The notes beneath the pieces are model-generated. The model saw only the letters and a program-made list of their open reading frames with translations, made no database searches and was not told the origin of the DNA. A stretch of 64,000 bases of DNA from Acidobacteriota bacterium (GTDB taxonomy: Bacteria; Acidobacteriota; Thermoanaerobaculia; Multivoradales; Multivoraceae), in contig JAPPCR010000006.1 in the NCBI GenBank assembly GCA_028875725.1, positions 460,134-524,133 on the forward strand, given 5' to 3'. Positions 8,190-16,638 of this stretch are shown piece after piece. The position numbers were made by a program, and so were the translations under genes. Positions within the stretch are counted from its first letter, which is position 1; each line of letters opens with the position of its first letter.

Positions 8190-9338
8190 CTACGCGTGTG
8201 GCGTGACCAGGTACTTCTCGCCGGTCGCCTGCTTCGCGTAGACCGCTATGGACGCCGGATCGAGAGCCTGCCGCAGGGTGACTGTCTTCGCGTAGCTCGA
8301 CGCAAAGGTCGTCCTGATCTCCGCGGCGACCCGCTGCCGGAGGCGTTCCGAGGCCTCGTAGCCAATGCGGCGCAGGAAGTGGGGCAGCAGCCAGCCGCCC
8401 AGCCCCCAGGCCATGCCGAAGTTGCGGGTCAGGACGGTCTGGCTGCGGTCGAGCCCGCCGTAGATGTAAACCTGCTTGAGGGTCGCCGAGCCGTAGCGGC
8501 TGTACTCGGGGGCGCTGGCGGAGAGTGCCGCCTCCATCGCGGTCAGGATCTGGCCGGCCAGCTTGCCGCCGCCGGTGGCGTCGAAGCCGAGCGTCGCGCC
8601 GGTGTCGGTGATCGCGGCGACGAGGTCGGCCATGAAGGTCTCGGTACTCAGGTTGACGACGTGGCGGGCGCCGATGCCGCGCAGGAGTTCCTCGTGTTCC
8701 GGCCGGCGGACGACGTTGACCAGCGGCACGCCGTCCGCGGTGCAGATCTTCTGCAGCATCTGGCCGAGGTTGGAGGCGGCGGCGGTGTGGACCAGGGCCG
8801 TGTGGCCCTCGAGTCGCATCGTCTCGACCATGCCCAGGGCCGTCAGAGGATTGACGAAGCAGGAGGCGCCTTCGGCGGGTGTCGTGCCTTCGGGCAGCGC
8901 CAGGCACTGCCGGACCTCGGCCAGCCGGTACTCCGCGTACATCGAGCCGCCGAGGACGGCGACCGTGCGGCCGATCAGGGCCTGGGCGGCCGGCGACGAA
9001 CCGGCGGCGACGACCACGCCGGCGCCCTCATTGCCGGTCGGTATCGCCTGACCGAGGCGACCGGCCACCAGCCGCGCCAGCCCCTTGGGGAGGTCGGCGA
9101 CTACCAGGGGGCCGTGTTCTCCGTCCGACGCGCGTACCGTGGAGACGTCGGCCGGCCCGAACAGCACGCCCAGGTCGGACGGGTTGATCGGCGACGCCTC
9201 GACCCGGATGACGACCTGGTCCGGTCCGGGTTCCGGCACCGGGACCCTGACCAGCGCCAGTTCGACGGTGCCGCCGCCGCTGTCATCGGTACGGATCGTG
9301 GAGTGGAGGGCCAGGCCGTCGGGGGGGAGTTCGGTCAT
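8190..9338 (-). CDS. Zinc-type alcohol dehydrogenase/quinone oxidoreductase-like MDR protein
   Basis: A 382-residue medium-chain dehydrogenase/reductase. The N-terminal GroES-like domain carries VIRVEASPINPSDLGVL and IPTGNEGAGVVVAAG. The Rossmann domain has HTAAASNLGQMLQKIC instead of a classical GxGxxG. No structural zinc Cys cluster is visible, so it resembles zinc-independent quinone-oxidoreductase or enoyl-reductase members. The frame remains open about 650 bases upstream, but the ATG at 9338 begins the recognisable domain. Physiological substrate unknown. Confidence 0.75.
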   Translation of the reverse strand: MTELPPDGLALHSTIRTDDSGGGTVELALVRVPVPEPGPDQVVIRVEASPINPSDLGVLFGPADVSTVRASDGEHGPLVVADLPKGLARLVAGRLGQAIPTGNEGAGVVVAAGSSPAAQALIGRTVAVLGGSMYAEYRLAEVRQCLALPEGTTPAEGASCFVNPLTALGMVETMRLEGHTALVHTAAASNLGQMLQKICTADGVPLVNVVRRPEHEELLRGIGARHVVNLSTETFMADLVAAITDTGATLGFDATGGGKLAGQILTAMEAALSASAPEYSRYGSATLKQVYIYGGLDRSQTVLTRNFGMAWGLGGWLLPHFLRRIGYEASERLRQRVAAEIRTTFASSYAKTVTLRQALDPASIAVYAKQATGEKYLVTPHA

Positions 9339-9407
9339 GGTCGGTTTCCGGTTGGTTGAGGTGTGAGCGGCGGCGAGGCTATCGCGGCCGGGCCGTGCCG
9401 GACGACT

Positions 9408-10346
9408 ATGCTCCCGCCCTGGATGCCGCACGTCGTCTGCTCGTTCGAAGCGCCCTGCCGGCGGCCGTTCGATGTCCGGGGCCTGCTTGAGTTCTTCGCG
9501 GCCCGCGCCTTGCCTGGCGTGGAGGTCGTCGACACGGAGCGCCTGCACTACCGCCGGACAGTCGACCTCGCGCGACTGTCGCCAGGGGCGCCGGAAGGCG
9601 ATCCACGGTTCGGCATCCTTCGGGTCGACTTGGGCGGCCGCCGCGTGCGTGCGGAAGTACATGCCAGCGCGGACGGAGGCCTTGAAGCGCTGCTGGAGGA
9701 ACAGGTCGGACGCCGACTGCGGCGACTGTTCGACCTCGACGCAAATCCGGACGCCATTCGCTCCGGCCTGAGCGATGCACGCGAACTGGTCTCGGGCGGC
9801 CGGAGCCCGGCAGGCGTACGGATTCCCGGCGCCTGGTGCCGCTTCGAAACCGCGGTGCGGGCGATGCTGGGACAGCAGATCTCGGTGGCCGGCGCGCGCA
9901 CCCTGGCCGGCCGCCTCGTCGCGGCTACGGGCCGGGAACTTCCCGCGGGGCTGGGAGAGCCCGGGCTCGTGCGGCCGTTTCCGAGCCCGGCGCAAGTCGC
10001 GTCCTGCGACTTGCGGGCGCTCGGTTTGCCGGGATCCCGTGCGCGGGCGCTTGGTGAGATGTCGTCGGTGGTCGCGACCGGTGCCTTGAGGCTGGACGCC
10101 GACCCGCTCGAGGTCCGCCGCCGACTGCTTGGCATCAAGGGCATCGGCCCCTGGACGGTCGAGTACATCGCGATGCGGGCTCTGGGCGACGGCGATGCGT
10201 TTCCCGCCAGCGATCTGGGTTTGCGGAAGGCGATCGACCGCGAGCGGCCGCCCAGCGCCGCAGAGCTGGAGGCGATGGCTGAACCCTGGCGTCCGGTGCG
10301 CGCCTACGCGGCGATCCTGTTGTGGCGCCGCGGCGGCGGCGGGTAG
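9408..10346 (+). CDS. alkA: DNA-3-methyladenine glycosylase II (AlkA-like)
   Basis: Excises alkylated bases such as 3-methyladenine from DNA. The N-terminal AlkA_N-type domain is followed by the HhH-GPD domain. It shows FETAVRAMLGQQISVAGARTL, the helix-hairpin-helix LLGIKGIGPWTVEYIAMRAL, and the catalytic Asp in DAFPASDLGLRK. The ATG at 9408 or 9423 is more likely than a GTG at 9363. Ogt follows after 25 bases, giving an alkylation-damage repair operon. Confidence 0.88.
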   Translation: MLPPWMPHVVCSFEAPCRRPFDVRGLLEFFAARALPGVEVVDTERLHYRRTVDLARLSPGAPEGDPRFGILRVDLGGRRVRAEVHASADGGLEALLEEQVGRRLRRLFDLDANPDAIRSGLSDARELVSGGRSPAGVRIPGAWCRFETAVRAMLGQQISVAGARTLAGRLVAATGRELPAGLGEPGLVRPFPSPAQVASCDLRALGLPGSRARALGEMSSVVATGALRLDADPLEVRRRLLGIKGIGPWTVEYIAMRALGDGDAFPASDLGLRKAIDRERPPSAAELEAMAEPWRPVRAYAAILLWRRGGGG

Positions 10347-10371
10347 GCTGAACCCGAAAGGAACCCGGCCG

Positions 10372-10908
10372 ATGACCGCGATCTACCACGCCTTCGACAC
10401 CCCGATCGGCACCCTCCGGCTGGTGGGTGGAGAGGACTCGATCGACTGCATCGACCTGCCGAACCGGGCGGTGAAACCACCGGACCCGGCCTGGACGGCT
10501 TCCGCCGACAGACTGCCCGCGGCGCTGGCGGAGGCCAAGAGGCAGATCGAGGAGTACTTCGCGGGCGAGCGGCAGGACTTCGACCTGCCGCTCTCTCCCC
10601 ACGGCACCGCGTTCCAGCGCCGCGTATGGACCGAACTGCGGCGCATCCCGTTCGGCGAGACGATCTCCTACGGCGAACTCGCCGCGCGGATCGGCAAGCC
10701 GACGGCTTCGAGGGCCGTGGGCGCCGCGAATGGCCGCAACCCGCTGCCGGTCGTTGTGCCCTGCCATCGGGTGATCGGCAGCGACGGCCGACTGACGGGC
10801 TTTGGCGGCGGCCTGCCGACGAAGCAGGCGTTGCTGGACCTGGAACGGCGGGTAGCCGGAAGGCAGCTACTGCTTTCGCCGGTGCTAAGCTCGCGCGCGA
10901 CTTCGTAG
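10372..10908 (+). CDS. ogt: Methylated-DNA--[protein]-cysteine S-methyltransferase (Ogt)
   Basis: Suicide repair enzyme that transfers the methyl group of O6-methylguanine to its own Cys. It has 178 residues, with the DNA-binding block GTAFQRRVWTELRRIPFGET, the YGELAARIGKP wing and the active-site PCHRVIGSDGRLTGFGGG. It lacks the N-terminal Ada regulatory domain, so it is an Ogt/AGT-type protein rather than Ada. It sits directly downstream of alkA on the same strand. Confidence 0.93.
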   Translation: MTAIYHAFDTPIGTLRLVGGEDSIDCIDLPNRAVKPPDPAWTASADRLPAALAEAKRQIEEYFAGERQDFDLPLSPHGTAFQRRVWTELRRIPFGETISYGELAARIGKPTASRAVGAANGRNPLPVVVPCHRVIGSDGRLTGFGGGLPTKQALLDLERRVAGRQLLLSPVLSSRATS

Positions 10909-10948
10909 GCAGTTCCCAGCCAGAGCGACCTCCACCTGGAGATTCCGG

Positions 10949-12319
10949 ATGCGCACATCTCGACTCGTGTTCACTGCGGCCACGGCCGTCCTTCTATTCG
11001 CGGGTTCGGCACTGGCTGCACCGCCGGCTACCGAAAACTGGCCGGCCTTCCGCGGTCCGGACGCCATGAGCGTCGCCGACGACGATCCCCGCCTGCCGGA
11101 GACCTGGAGCACCACGGAGAACGTGGCCTGGGTCGTCGATGTGCCGGGCCTGGGATGGTCTTCGCCCATTGTGCAGGGCGATCGCGTGTACCTGACCACG
11201 GTGTGGAGCGAAGGCGAGGTCGAGGAGCCGAAGAAGGGTCTCTACCTCGGCGGCAACCGGATGCAGCCGTCCGCCGACGACCACCACTGGTCGGTCTACT
11301 GCATCGAGGTGGAGACCGGCGAGAAGTGCTGGGAGCGCGAGGTGCTGACGGGCGCCCCGGACTTCCCGAGGCACCTGAAGAACACGTACGCGTCGGAAAC
11401 TCCGGTCACGGACGGCGAGCGCATCTATGCCTACTTCGGCAACGTCGGTGTCTTCGCCTTCACGATGGAGGGCGAGCCAGTCTGGGAGCAGCGCTTCGAG
11501 GTCGTGCGGACGCGCTTCGGTTGGGGGACGGCGGCGTCGCCGGTCGTACACAACGGGCAGCTCTACGTCGTGAATGACAACGAGGACCAGTCCTTCCTGA
11601 TGGCCCTCGACGCCGCGACCGGCGAGGAGCTGTGGCGCGACGCCCGCGAGGAGGGCAGCAACTGGGCGACCCCCTTCGTGTGGGAGAACGAACTGCGCAC
11701 GGAGGTGATCACGCCGGGCACCGACCAGGTGCGTTCTTACGACGAGCAAGGGAACCTGCTGTGGCACTTCGGCGGCATGTCGTCCATCGCGATTCCGCAG
11801 CCATTCTCGAAGTACGGCCTGCTCTACGTGTCGTCGGGTTACATCGGCGACCAGGTTCGCCCGGTCTACGCGATCAAGCCGGGCGCCGAAGGCGACATCA
11901 CGCTGGAAAAGGACCAGCAGAGCAATCGCTGGGTGGTCTGGTACCAGCCCCAGGCCGGCGCCTACAACCCGACGCCGTTGATCTACCGTGACCGCTTCTA
12001 CACGCTGCTCGACCGGGGCTTCTTCACCGCGCACGATCCGAAGACCGGCGCGGAGGTCTACGGCAAGCAACGGATCGAACGCGGCTCGGGCGCCTTCACG
12101 GCTTCTCCGTGGGCGTACAACGGCAAGGTCTTCGTGCTGAGCGAGGACGGCGACACGTTCGTGATCGAGGCCGGCGACGAGTTCGAGGTCGTCGGCAAGA
12201 ACTCGCTCGACGAGATGAGCATGTCGACGCCGGCGATCGCCGACGGCAGCCTCTACATCCGCACCCGGAGCAAGCTGTACCGGATCACGAATCAGGCGGG
12301 CGCCGCGAGCGGCCCCTGA
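10949..12319 (+). CDS. Secreted PQQ-like beta-propeller protein
   Basis: A 456-residue exported protein with a Sec signal (cleavage near SALA, about residue 24). The propeller contains repeated blades: WPAFRGPDAMS, GLGWSSPIVQGDRVYLTTV, CIEVETGEKCWEREV, ALDAATGEELWRDAREEG and FTAHDPKTGAEVYGKQRI. These PQQ-like blades are common in periplasmic BamB-like or dehydrogenase-like proteins; no catalytic quinoprotein motif is evident. It is coupled to the downstream copper-monooxygenase-like gene, which starts within or just after its stop codon. A paralogue begins at 62703. Confidence 0.75.
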   Translation: MRTSRLVFTAATAVLLFAGSALAAPPATENWPAFRGPDAMSVADDDPRLPETWSTTENVAWVVDVPGLGWSSPIVQGDRVYLTTVWSEGEVEEPKKGLYLGGNRMQPSADDHHWSVYCIEVETGEKCWEREVLTGAPDFPRHLKNTYASETPVTDGERIYAYFGNVGVFAFTMEGEPVWEQRFEVVRTRFGWGTAASPVVHNGQLYVVNDNEDQSFLMALDAATGEELWRDAREEGSNWATPFVWENELRTEVITPGTDQVRSYDEQGNLLWHFGGMSSIAIPQPFSKYGLLYVSSGYIGDQVRPVYAIKPGAEGDITLEKDQQSNRWVVWYQPQAGAYNPTPLIYRDRFYTLLDRGFFTAHDPKTGAEVYGKQRIERGSGAFTASPWAYNGKVFVLSEDGDTFVIEAGDEFEVVGKNSLDEMSMSTPAIADGSLYIRTRSKLYRITNQAGAASGP

Positions 12320-13524
12320 ACGCCGGGCCCGGTTCGGCCGCGTTCTGGTTGGGCCTGACGGCGCTCGTCCAGCCGGCGGCCGCCGTCGACTTCGACGCGG
12401 TAGCGGAGGTGTTCCGGAGCCGCTGTGCCGGTTGTCACACGGAGGGCGGCCCGGCGCCGTTCGCGCTGCGGACGTTCGAGCAGGCGCGCGCCTGGTCTTC
12501 CTCGATCCGCCGTGCGGTCGCCTCGGGAGCGATGCCGCCATGGCACGCCGACGCGCGTTACGGCGAGTTTCTGAACGACCGGCGTCTGCCGGCGCCGGAG
12601 AAGGCGAAGCTGCTGGCCTGGATCGACGGCGGCAGCCGTCCCGGGTCGGCGCCGGGGGAGGCGGCGGCGGTGGAACGGCCCGCATCGTCCGGGAGAGTCG
12701 ACTGGAGCATCGGCGTGCCCGATCTCGTCTTCGAACTGCCGGAAGAGGTGACGGTACCTGCGGCCGGTGACGTTCCGTACCACGGCTACCGCGTGGAGAC
12801 GGGTCTGGCCCAGGACGTGTGGATCCAGGCGGCGGAGACGCGGCCCGGCAACCCGGCCGTGGTCCATCACATCATCGTGCAGGCGTTCCCGGGTGCCGGC
12901 GCCGCCCGGGAAAGCCCCGGCGGCGATCCGCGCACGGCGGGGGATCTCGGCGGGTACGCGCCGGGCACCGGGCCCCTCGTCATGCCGCCGGGGGTCGGCC
13001 GCCGGCTTCCCGCCGGCGCCGTGCTCGACTTCCAGATGCACTACACGCCGACCGGAAAGGAAGAGACCGACCGGAGCCGGATCGGCCTGATCCTGGCGGC
13101 TGATCCGCCTCGCCACGAATCCCTCACGGCGCTCTGCTCGACGCCCTTCCTGTGGATTCCGGCGGGCGAGCCGGACGTCCGCTTCGAGGCCGACCTGACC
13201 TTCCCGCGCGCCACCCGCCTGCTGTCGCTCAGGCCGCACATGCACCTGCGCGGCGACACGTTCGAGTTCCGGGCGGAGTACCCGGACGGACGCTCCGAGA
13301 TTCTGCTCCTGGTCACCGGCTACGACTTCAACTGGCAGACGACCTACCGGTTCGCCGAGCCCAGGCCGCTTCCCGCCGGGACCCGGCTTCGCTGCATGGC
13401 GACCTACGACAACAGCGGCGGCAATCCGCTGAACCCCGATCCAACCCGGGACGTCTCCTGGGGGCGCGAGACGACGGACGAGATGATGATCGGCTTCGTG
13501 GACTACTACGAGGTGGGGGAGTAG
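12316..13524 (+). CDS. Cytochrome c/copper type II monooxygenase-like secreted protein
   Basis: About 402 residues. A short N-terminal cytochrome c-like segment has one CAGCH haem-binding motif. A two-domain fold resembling the peptidylglycine alpha-hydroxylating/ascorbate-dependent monooxygenases follows, with candidate copper ligands in VVHHIIVQAF, DFQMHYTPTG and LRPHMHLRGD. Expected outside the cytoplasm. The start is uncertain. A CTG at 12316 overlaps the upstream TGA as CTGA and gives a hydrophobic N-terminus ending PAAA. A TTG at 12349 is the only canonical option nearby, and a GTG at 12109 would overlap the propeller gene by about 210 bases. Substrate unknown. Confidence 0.7.
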   Translation: MNAGPGSAAFWLGLTALVQPAAAVDFDAVAEVFRSRCAGCHTEGGPAPFALRTFEQARAWSSSIRRAVASGAMPPWHADARYGEFLNDRRLPAPEKAKLLAWIDGGSRPGSAPGEAAAVERPASSGRVDWSIGVPDLVFELPEEVTVPAAGDVPYHGYRVETGLAQDVWIQAAETRPGNPAVVHHIIVQAFPGAGAARESPGGDPRTAGDLGGYAPGTGPLVMPPGVGRRLPAGAVLDFQMHYTPTGKEETDRSRIGLILAADPPRHESLTALCSTPFLWIPAGEPDVRFEADLTFPRATRLLSLRPHMHLRGDTFEFRAEYPDGRSEILLLVTGYDFNWQTTYRFAEPRPLPAGTRLRCMATYDNSGGNPLNPDPTRDVSWGRETTDEMMIGFVDYYEVGE

Positions 13525-13533
13525 GAGCGCCGT

Positions 13534-14781
13534 CTACGCGGGGTTCCACTCGCCGCGGGCGACCGCGGGGACGAACTCGTCGAGGCCTTCGGGCGGATAG
13601 TCGACGGCCCGGCCGAGCTCGGCGCTCATGTAGGCGGCCATCAACAGGCGGGTGACCTCAAGACCGTCCTCGAAGGTCTCCCGCGGCCGTTCCCCGCGCC
13701 GGAAGCTCTCCACCATGTGCCGGTTCTCCGCGTCGTAGCCGTAGGCAGCCGGTTCGTTCGGGAGCACCGGCATGAGGCCCATCTCGGCGTTCTGCTTCTC
13801 GACCAGATCCTCGCCGGTGTGCTGCTCGAGGTCACGGCTGAAGAAGAGCTCGAGCTCCGTGTCGAGGCTGTTCGCCCGCATCGAGTACTCCGGTCCGAGC
13901 AGCTCCATCGACAGACGCAGGCCGGCCCCCACGTAACTCCACGAGGTCGTCGCCTCGACCACGAGAGGCGTCCCGTTCTCGTCTTCGTACTCGACCATCG
14001 CGCGGGCGAAGTCCTCGGCCGGCCGGCGCGCGTAGTCGACGGCGTCTCCGTACTGATCGCGCAGCTTGCGGGCGTACTCCGGACGCTGCCACTTGAGGCA
14101 GTGGATCTGGGCGTGGACGCGCTTCGGGGTCAGGCTGTTGCGCGGCTCGCCGGGCTCGGTCAGCAGGAAGCGCGCCGCCTCGACCGAGTGGCACATCATG
14201 TCGTTCAGCACCCCGCCGCCCTGGAGTTCGCCCTGCCAGAACCAGGCGTTGTGCGGGCCGGAGTGTTCTTCGGCCGCGCGCGCCAGGTACGGGCGGCCCG
14301 CTGCCCGGGCGCCGCGCTCCCAGGCCAGTTCGCGGCCGCGAACCACGGAGGGGCTGAACACCTGGTTCTCGAGGTAGCCGTCGAGAACGCCGATCTCCTT
14401 CACGAGTTGGACCATCCGAAGCGCTTCGCCCGCGTTGCGGGCGAGCGGCTTCTCGCAGGCGATGCCGACCAGGCGGCCGTTGCCGCTGGCGACGGTCCCG
14501 GCGATCTCCTCCATGTTGGCGATCCGGTGGTCGTTGCGGCCGCAGATCCAGATCGCGTCGATGGCTTCATCCGCGACCATCGCCGCGATCGACCCGTAGG
14601 CCCTGGCATCCCCGACGTCGAGCTCGGTCGCGAGTGCCGCCGCGGATTCGGCGCTCTCGCGATTCGGGCTCCACACGCCCCGTACGTCGGCGCCCCGGAC
14701 GGCGGTCCAGGAACGAATGTGGAAGCGGGCGATGAAGCCGCTGCCGACGAAACCGATACCGAGAGGTGGCTGAGCGGGCAC
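13534..14781 (-). CDS. Gfo/Idh/MocA family oxidoreductase
   Basis: A 415-residue NAD(P)-dependent oxidoreductase of the glucose-fructose oxidoreductase/inositol dehydrogenase family. The N-terminal Rossmann motif GIGFVGSGFIARFHIRSW is followed by IACEKPLARNAGEALRMV, the family's EKP motif with the catalytic Lys. The C-terminal alpha/beta domain includes GGGVLNDMMCHSVEAARFLL. No signal peptide is present. It starts at GTG 14781, shortly after the tiny open frame at 14795-14866. It converges with the copper-monooxygenase-like gene. Confidence 0.85.
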   Translation of the reverse strand: MPAQPPLGIGFVGSGFIARFHIRSWTAVRGADVRGVWSPNRESAESAAALATELDVGDARAYGSIAAMVADEAIDAIWICGRNDHRIANMEEIAGTVASGNGRLVGIACEKPLARNAGEALRMVQLVKEIGVLDGYLENQVFSPSVVRGRELAWERGARAAGRPYLARAAEEHSGPHNAWFWQGELQGGGVLNDMMCHSVEAARFLLTEPGEPRNSLTPKRVHAQIHCLKWQRPEYARKLRDQYGDAVDYARRPAEDFARAMVEYEDENGTPLVVEATTSWSYVGAGLRLSMELLGPEYSMRANSLDTELELFFSRDLEQHTGEDLVEKQNAEMGLMPVLPNEPAAYGYDAENRHMVESFRRGERPRETFEDGLEVTRLLMAAYMSAELGRAVDYPPEGLDEFVPAVARGEWNPA

Positions 14782-14794
14782 CGTGGCCGCGGCC

Positions 14795-14866
14795 TTAGTC
14801 GGCCTCCTCCTTCAACTCCTTCGCCTTCGCGATCCAGCGTTCGACCGTTGCGGCGGGACTACTCAT
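14795..14866 (-). pseudogene. 23-codon remnant duplicating the tail of the DUF4332 gene
   Basis: A tiny frame starts with ATG overlapping the last codons of the DUF4332 gene and encodes MSSPAATVERWIAKAKELKE followed by EAD and TAA. Its second half matches the DUF4332 C-terminus (VNSWIAQARKLKDE) residue by residue with conservative changes. It is in a different frame from the upstream gene. It may be a decayed duplicate of the gene's 3' end or a translated micro-peptide. Confidence 0.45.
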
Positions 14867-15260
14867 CCTTCAGTTTCCTGGCTTGCGCGATCCAGCTGTT
14901 GACCATCGACGCCGACGGCGCACGGCGGCTGAGCTTCTTTTCCGCCTTGACGGCGCTCATCTTGAGCGCGAGATTCAGGGGCCGGCGGCGGCTCAGGTCG
15001 CGCACGGTGCGGACGCCCGAGGCGACGAGCAGTTCCGCGAAGTCTCCGCCGACGCCGCGAATGCGCATCAGGTCGGCCCGGTTGACGAACTTCTGGATCT
15101 GGCGCTCCGGCATTCCGGTTCGTTCCGACAGGAGCCGTCGCTCGCGACGGTCGCGGCAGGCCGCGAGGAGACCGTCCGTGGTCCGAATACCGGCCTTCGC
15201 CAGTTTGGCGGCTACTGCGGGACCGACGCCTCCGATCTTCCGGACGCCGTAGGGCATCAA
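14859..15260 (-). CDS. DUF4332-type helix-hairpin-helix protein
   Basis: A 133-residue cytoplasmic protein with two helix-hairpin-helix-like units: RKIGGVGPAVAAKLAKAGI near the N-terminus and LMRIRGVGGDFAELLVASGV in the middle, both ending in a TT/RTVRDL-like helix. This is the layout of DUF4332 proteins, which are expected to bind DNA or a nucleic-acid backbone. The C-terminal helix is basic (NSWIAQARKLKDE). Precise role unknown. It lies 26 bases downstream of the cupredoxin gene. Confidence 0.65.
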   Translation of the reverse strand: MMPYGVRKIGGVGPAVAAKLAKAGIRTTDGLLAACRDRRERRLLSERTGMPERQIQKFVNRADLMRIRGVGGDFAELLVASGVRTVRDLSRRRPLNLALKMSAVKAEKKLSRRAPSASMVNSWIAQARKLKDE

Positions 15261-15286
15261 CCCACGGAGTGGAAGGTCTTCGCCAC

Positions 15287-16024
15287 TTACTCGCTGCCTT
15301 CGAAGGTGAGGTTCAGGCCCTCGACGTCGGCGGTGACTTCCACCTCAACGATCTGTTCGCCGAGCTTCTCGTGCCAGAACACGAGTTCGTAGGAGCCGGC
15401 GGGAAGTGCGTCGATCCGGTACTTGCCGTCACTGCCGGTCGTGGAGTGGAAGGAGTGCTCCATGACGAAGACATAGGCGGACATCCAGGGATGGACGTCG
15501 CACTTCACCTGAATCGGCTTCTCGGGCGCGCGGAAGGACTTCGTCCTCGTGCCGCGCGAAGGCTGGCCGATGTTGAACGGTCGGTTCGCCTTGGCGAGGG
15601 CGCGGACGTTGTGGAGAGTGGGGTCATCGTTGACGATCTCGATGTCCTGCTGGACGCGGACGCCGATGATCCGGGGCGTGTAGAGACAGCCGCGCTGTTC
15701 CAGCCGGACGGCCTCCTCCGGCCGGTCGCCGGCTGCGCCCTCGGGCGCCTCCCGGAGGTAGACGAAGACGTTCTCGACCGCGCCGTCGTCGGCGACCAGG
15801 CTGTCGCGCGAGAGGACGCGCTTCCCGTCGTACATCGCCGCGCAGTTCGGGTCGGCGTCCATGCGCAACGGGTAGCGCTTGAGCGGTTCACCTTCGTAGG
15901 TGACCGTACCGCTGATGCTGAAGTCCGCGGCAGCCGCGGAGGCGCTGCCGGAGACCAGGGCGACGGCGGCCAGAGCCCAGGCGGCGACGACGGGGCCCGA
16001 GCGGCGGGCGCGCAGGTGGAGCAT
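15287..16024 (-). CDS. Exported cupredoxin-like protein
   Basis: A 245-residue protein with a Sec signal (AAWALAAVALVSGSASA, cleavage near ASAAAA). The central part carries a plastocyanin/methylamine-utilisation-like site. A His in DDPTLHNVRAL, together with the CDVHPWMSAY cluster (Cys, His, Met), could form a type 1 copper centre. The C-terminus, SDGKYRIDALPAGSYELVFW, is a carboxypeptidase-regulatory-like/transthyretin-like strand region. Probably a periplasmic electron carrier or copper-binding protein. It lies immediately downstream of rpsD on the same strand. Confidence 0.7.
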   Translation of the reverse strand: MLHLRARRSGPVVAAWALAAVALVSGSASAAAADFSISGTVTYEGEPLKRYPLRMDADPNCAAMYDGKRVLSRDSLVADDGAVENVFVYLREAPEGAAGDRPEEAVRLEQRGCLYTPRIIGVRVQQDIEIVNDDPTLHNVRALAKANRPFNIGQPSRGTRTKSFRAPEKPIQVKCDVHPWMSAYVFVMEHSFHSTTGSDGKYRIDALPAGSYELVFWHEKLGEQIVEVEVTADVEGLNLTFEGSE

Positions 16025-16044
16025 CGATCGTCGTCTCTTCGCCG

Positions 16045-16638
16045 TCAGCGGGAGTAGAACTCGATGACCAGCGGCACTTCGCAGACGATCGGGACCTCGT
16101 CCCGAACCGGCGTGCTGCGCAGGGTCGCCTGATAGCCGGTTTCGTCCGTCTCCACGTAGGTGGGGACCGTCACGCCGCGCGGCTCGTTGAAGCAGCGGAG
16201 CTTCCGGCTCTTTTCCCGCACCTCGACGACGTCGCCTTCCTTCACGCCGTAGGACGGGATGTTGACCCGCCGGCCGTTGACCAGGATGTGGCCGTGGCCG
16301 ACGAACTGGCGCGCGGCGAACACGCTGGGCGCGAAGGCCCGATGGACGACGGAATCGAGACGGGTCTCGAGCAGGCCGACCAGATTGTCGCCGGTCACGC
16401 CCTTCATCCGCGTCGCCCGCTTGTAGTAGTTGCGGAGCTGGCGCTCACTGACGTTGTACTGATAGCGCAGCCGCTGCTTCTCGAGCAACTGCCGCCCGTA
16501 GTTGCTCTGGCGCCGCCGCCGCTTGAGGCCGTGCATCCCCGGAGGGTGGCCCTTCTTTTCCATGTACCGCGCGGCCTTGGGGGTCAGTGGAATGCCCAGC
16601 TTGCGAGAGAGCTTGACCTTGGGCCCGTTGAACTTCAC
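16045..16638 (-). CDS. rpsD: 30S ribosomal protein S4
   Basis: Small-subunit primary 16S rRNA-binding protein. The 197-residue sequence includes LSRKLGIPLTPKAARYMEKK, the YGRQLLEKQRLRYQYNVSER helix, and the S4 RNA-binding domain (RLDSVVHRAFAPSVFAARQFV, HGHILVNGRRVNIPSY). The N-terminal CxxC zinc motif of C+ S4 proteins is absent, so this is the zinc-free type. The GTG at 16638 is chosen because a GGAG ribosome-binding site precedes it at a 9-base spacing. The gene stands alone rather than in a ribosomal protein operon. Confidence 0.93.
   Translation of the reverse strand: MKFNGPKVKLSRKLGIPLTPKAARYMEKKGHPPGMHGLKRRRRQSNYGRQLLEKQRLRYQYNVSERQLRNYYKRATRMKGVTGDNLVGLLETRLDSVVHRAFAPSVFAARQFVGHGHILVNGRRVNIPSYGVKEGDVVEVREKSRKLRCFNEPRGVTVPTYVETDETGYQATLRSTPVRDEVPIVCEVPLVIEFYSR

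Noticed and set aside
8190..9995. 600-codon reading of the oxidoreductase frame
   Set aside because: The first ~220 codons lie antisense to alkA and have no domain; the ATG at 9338 starts the MDR fold.
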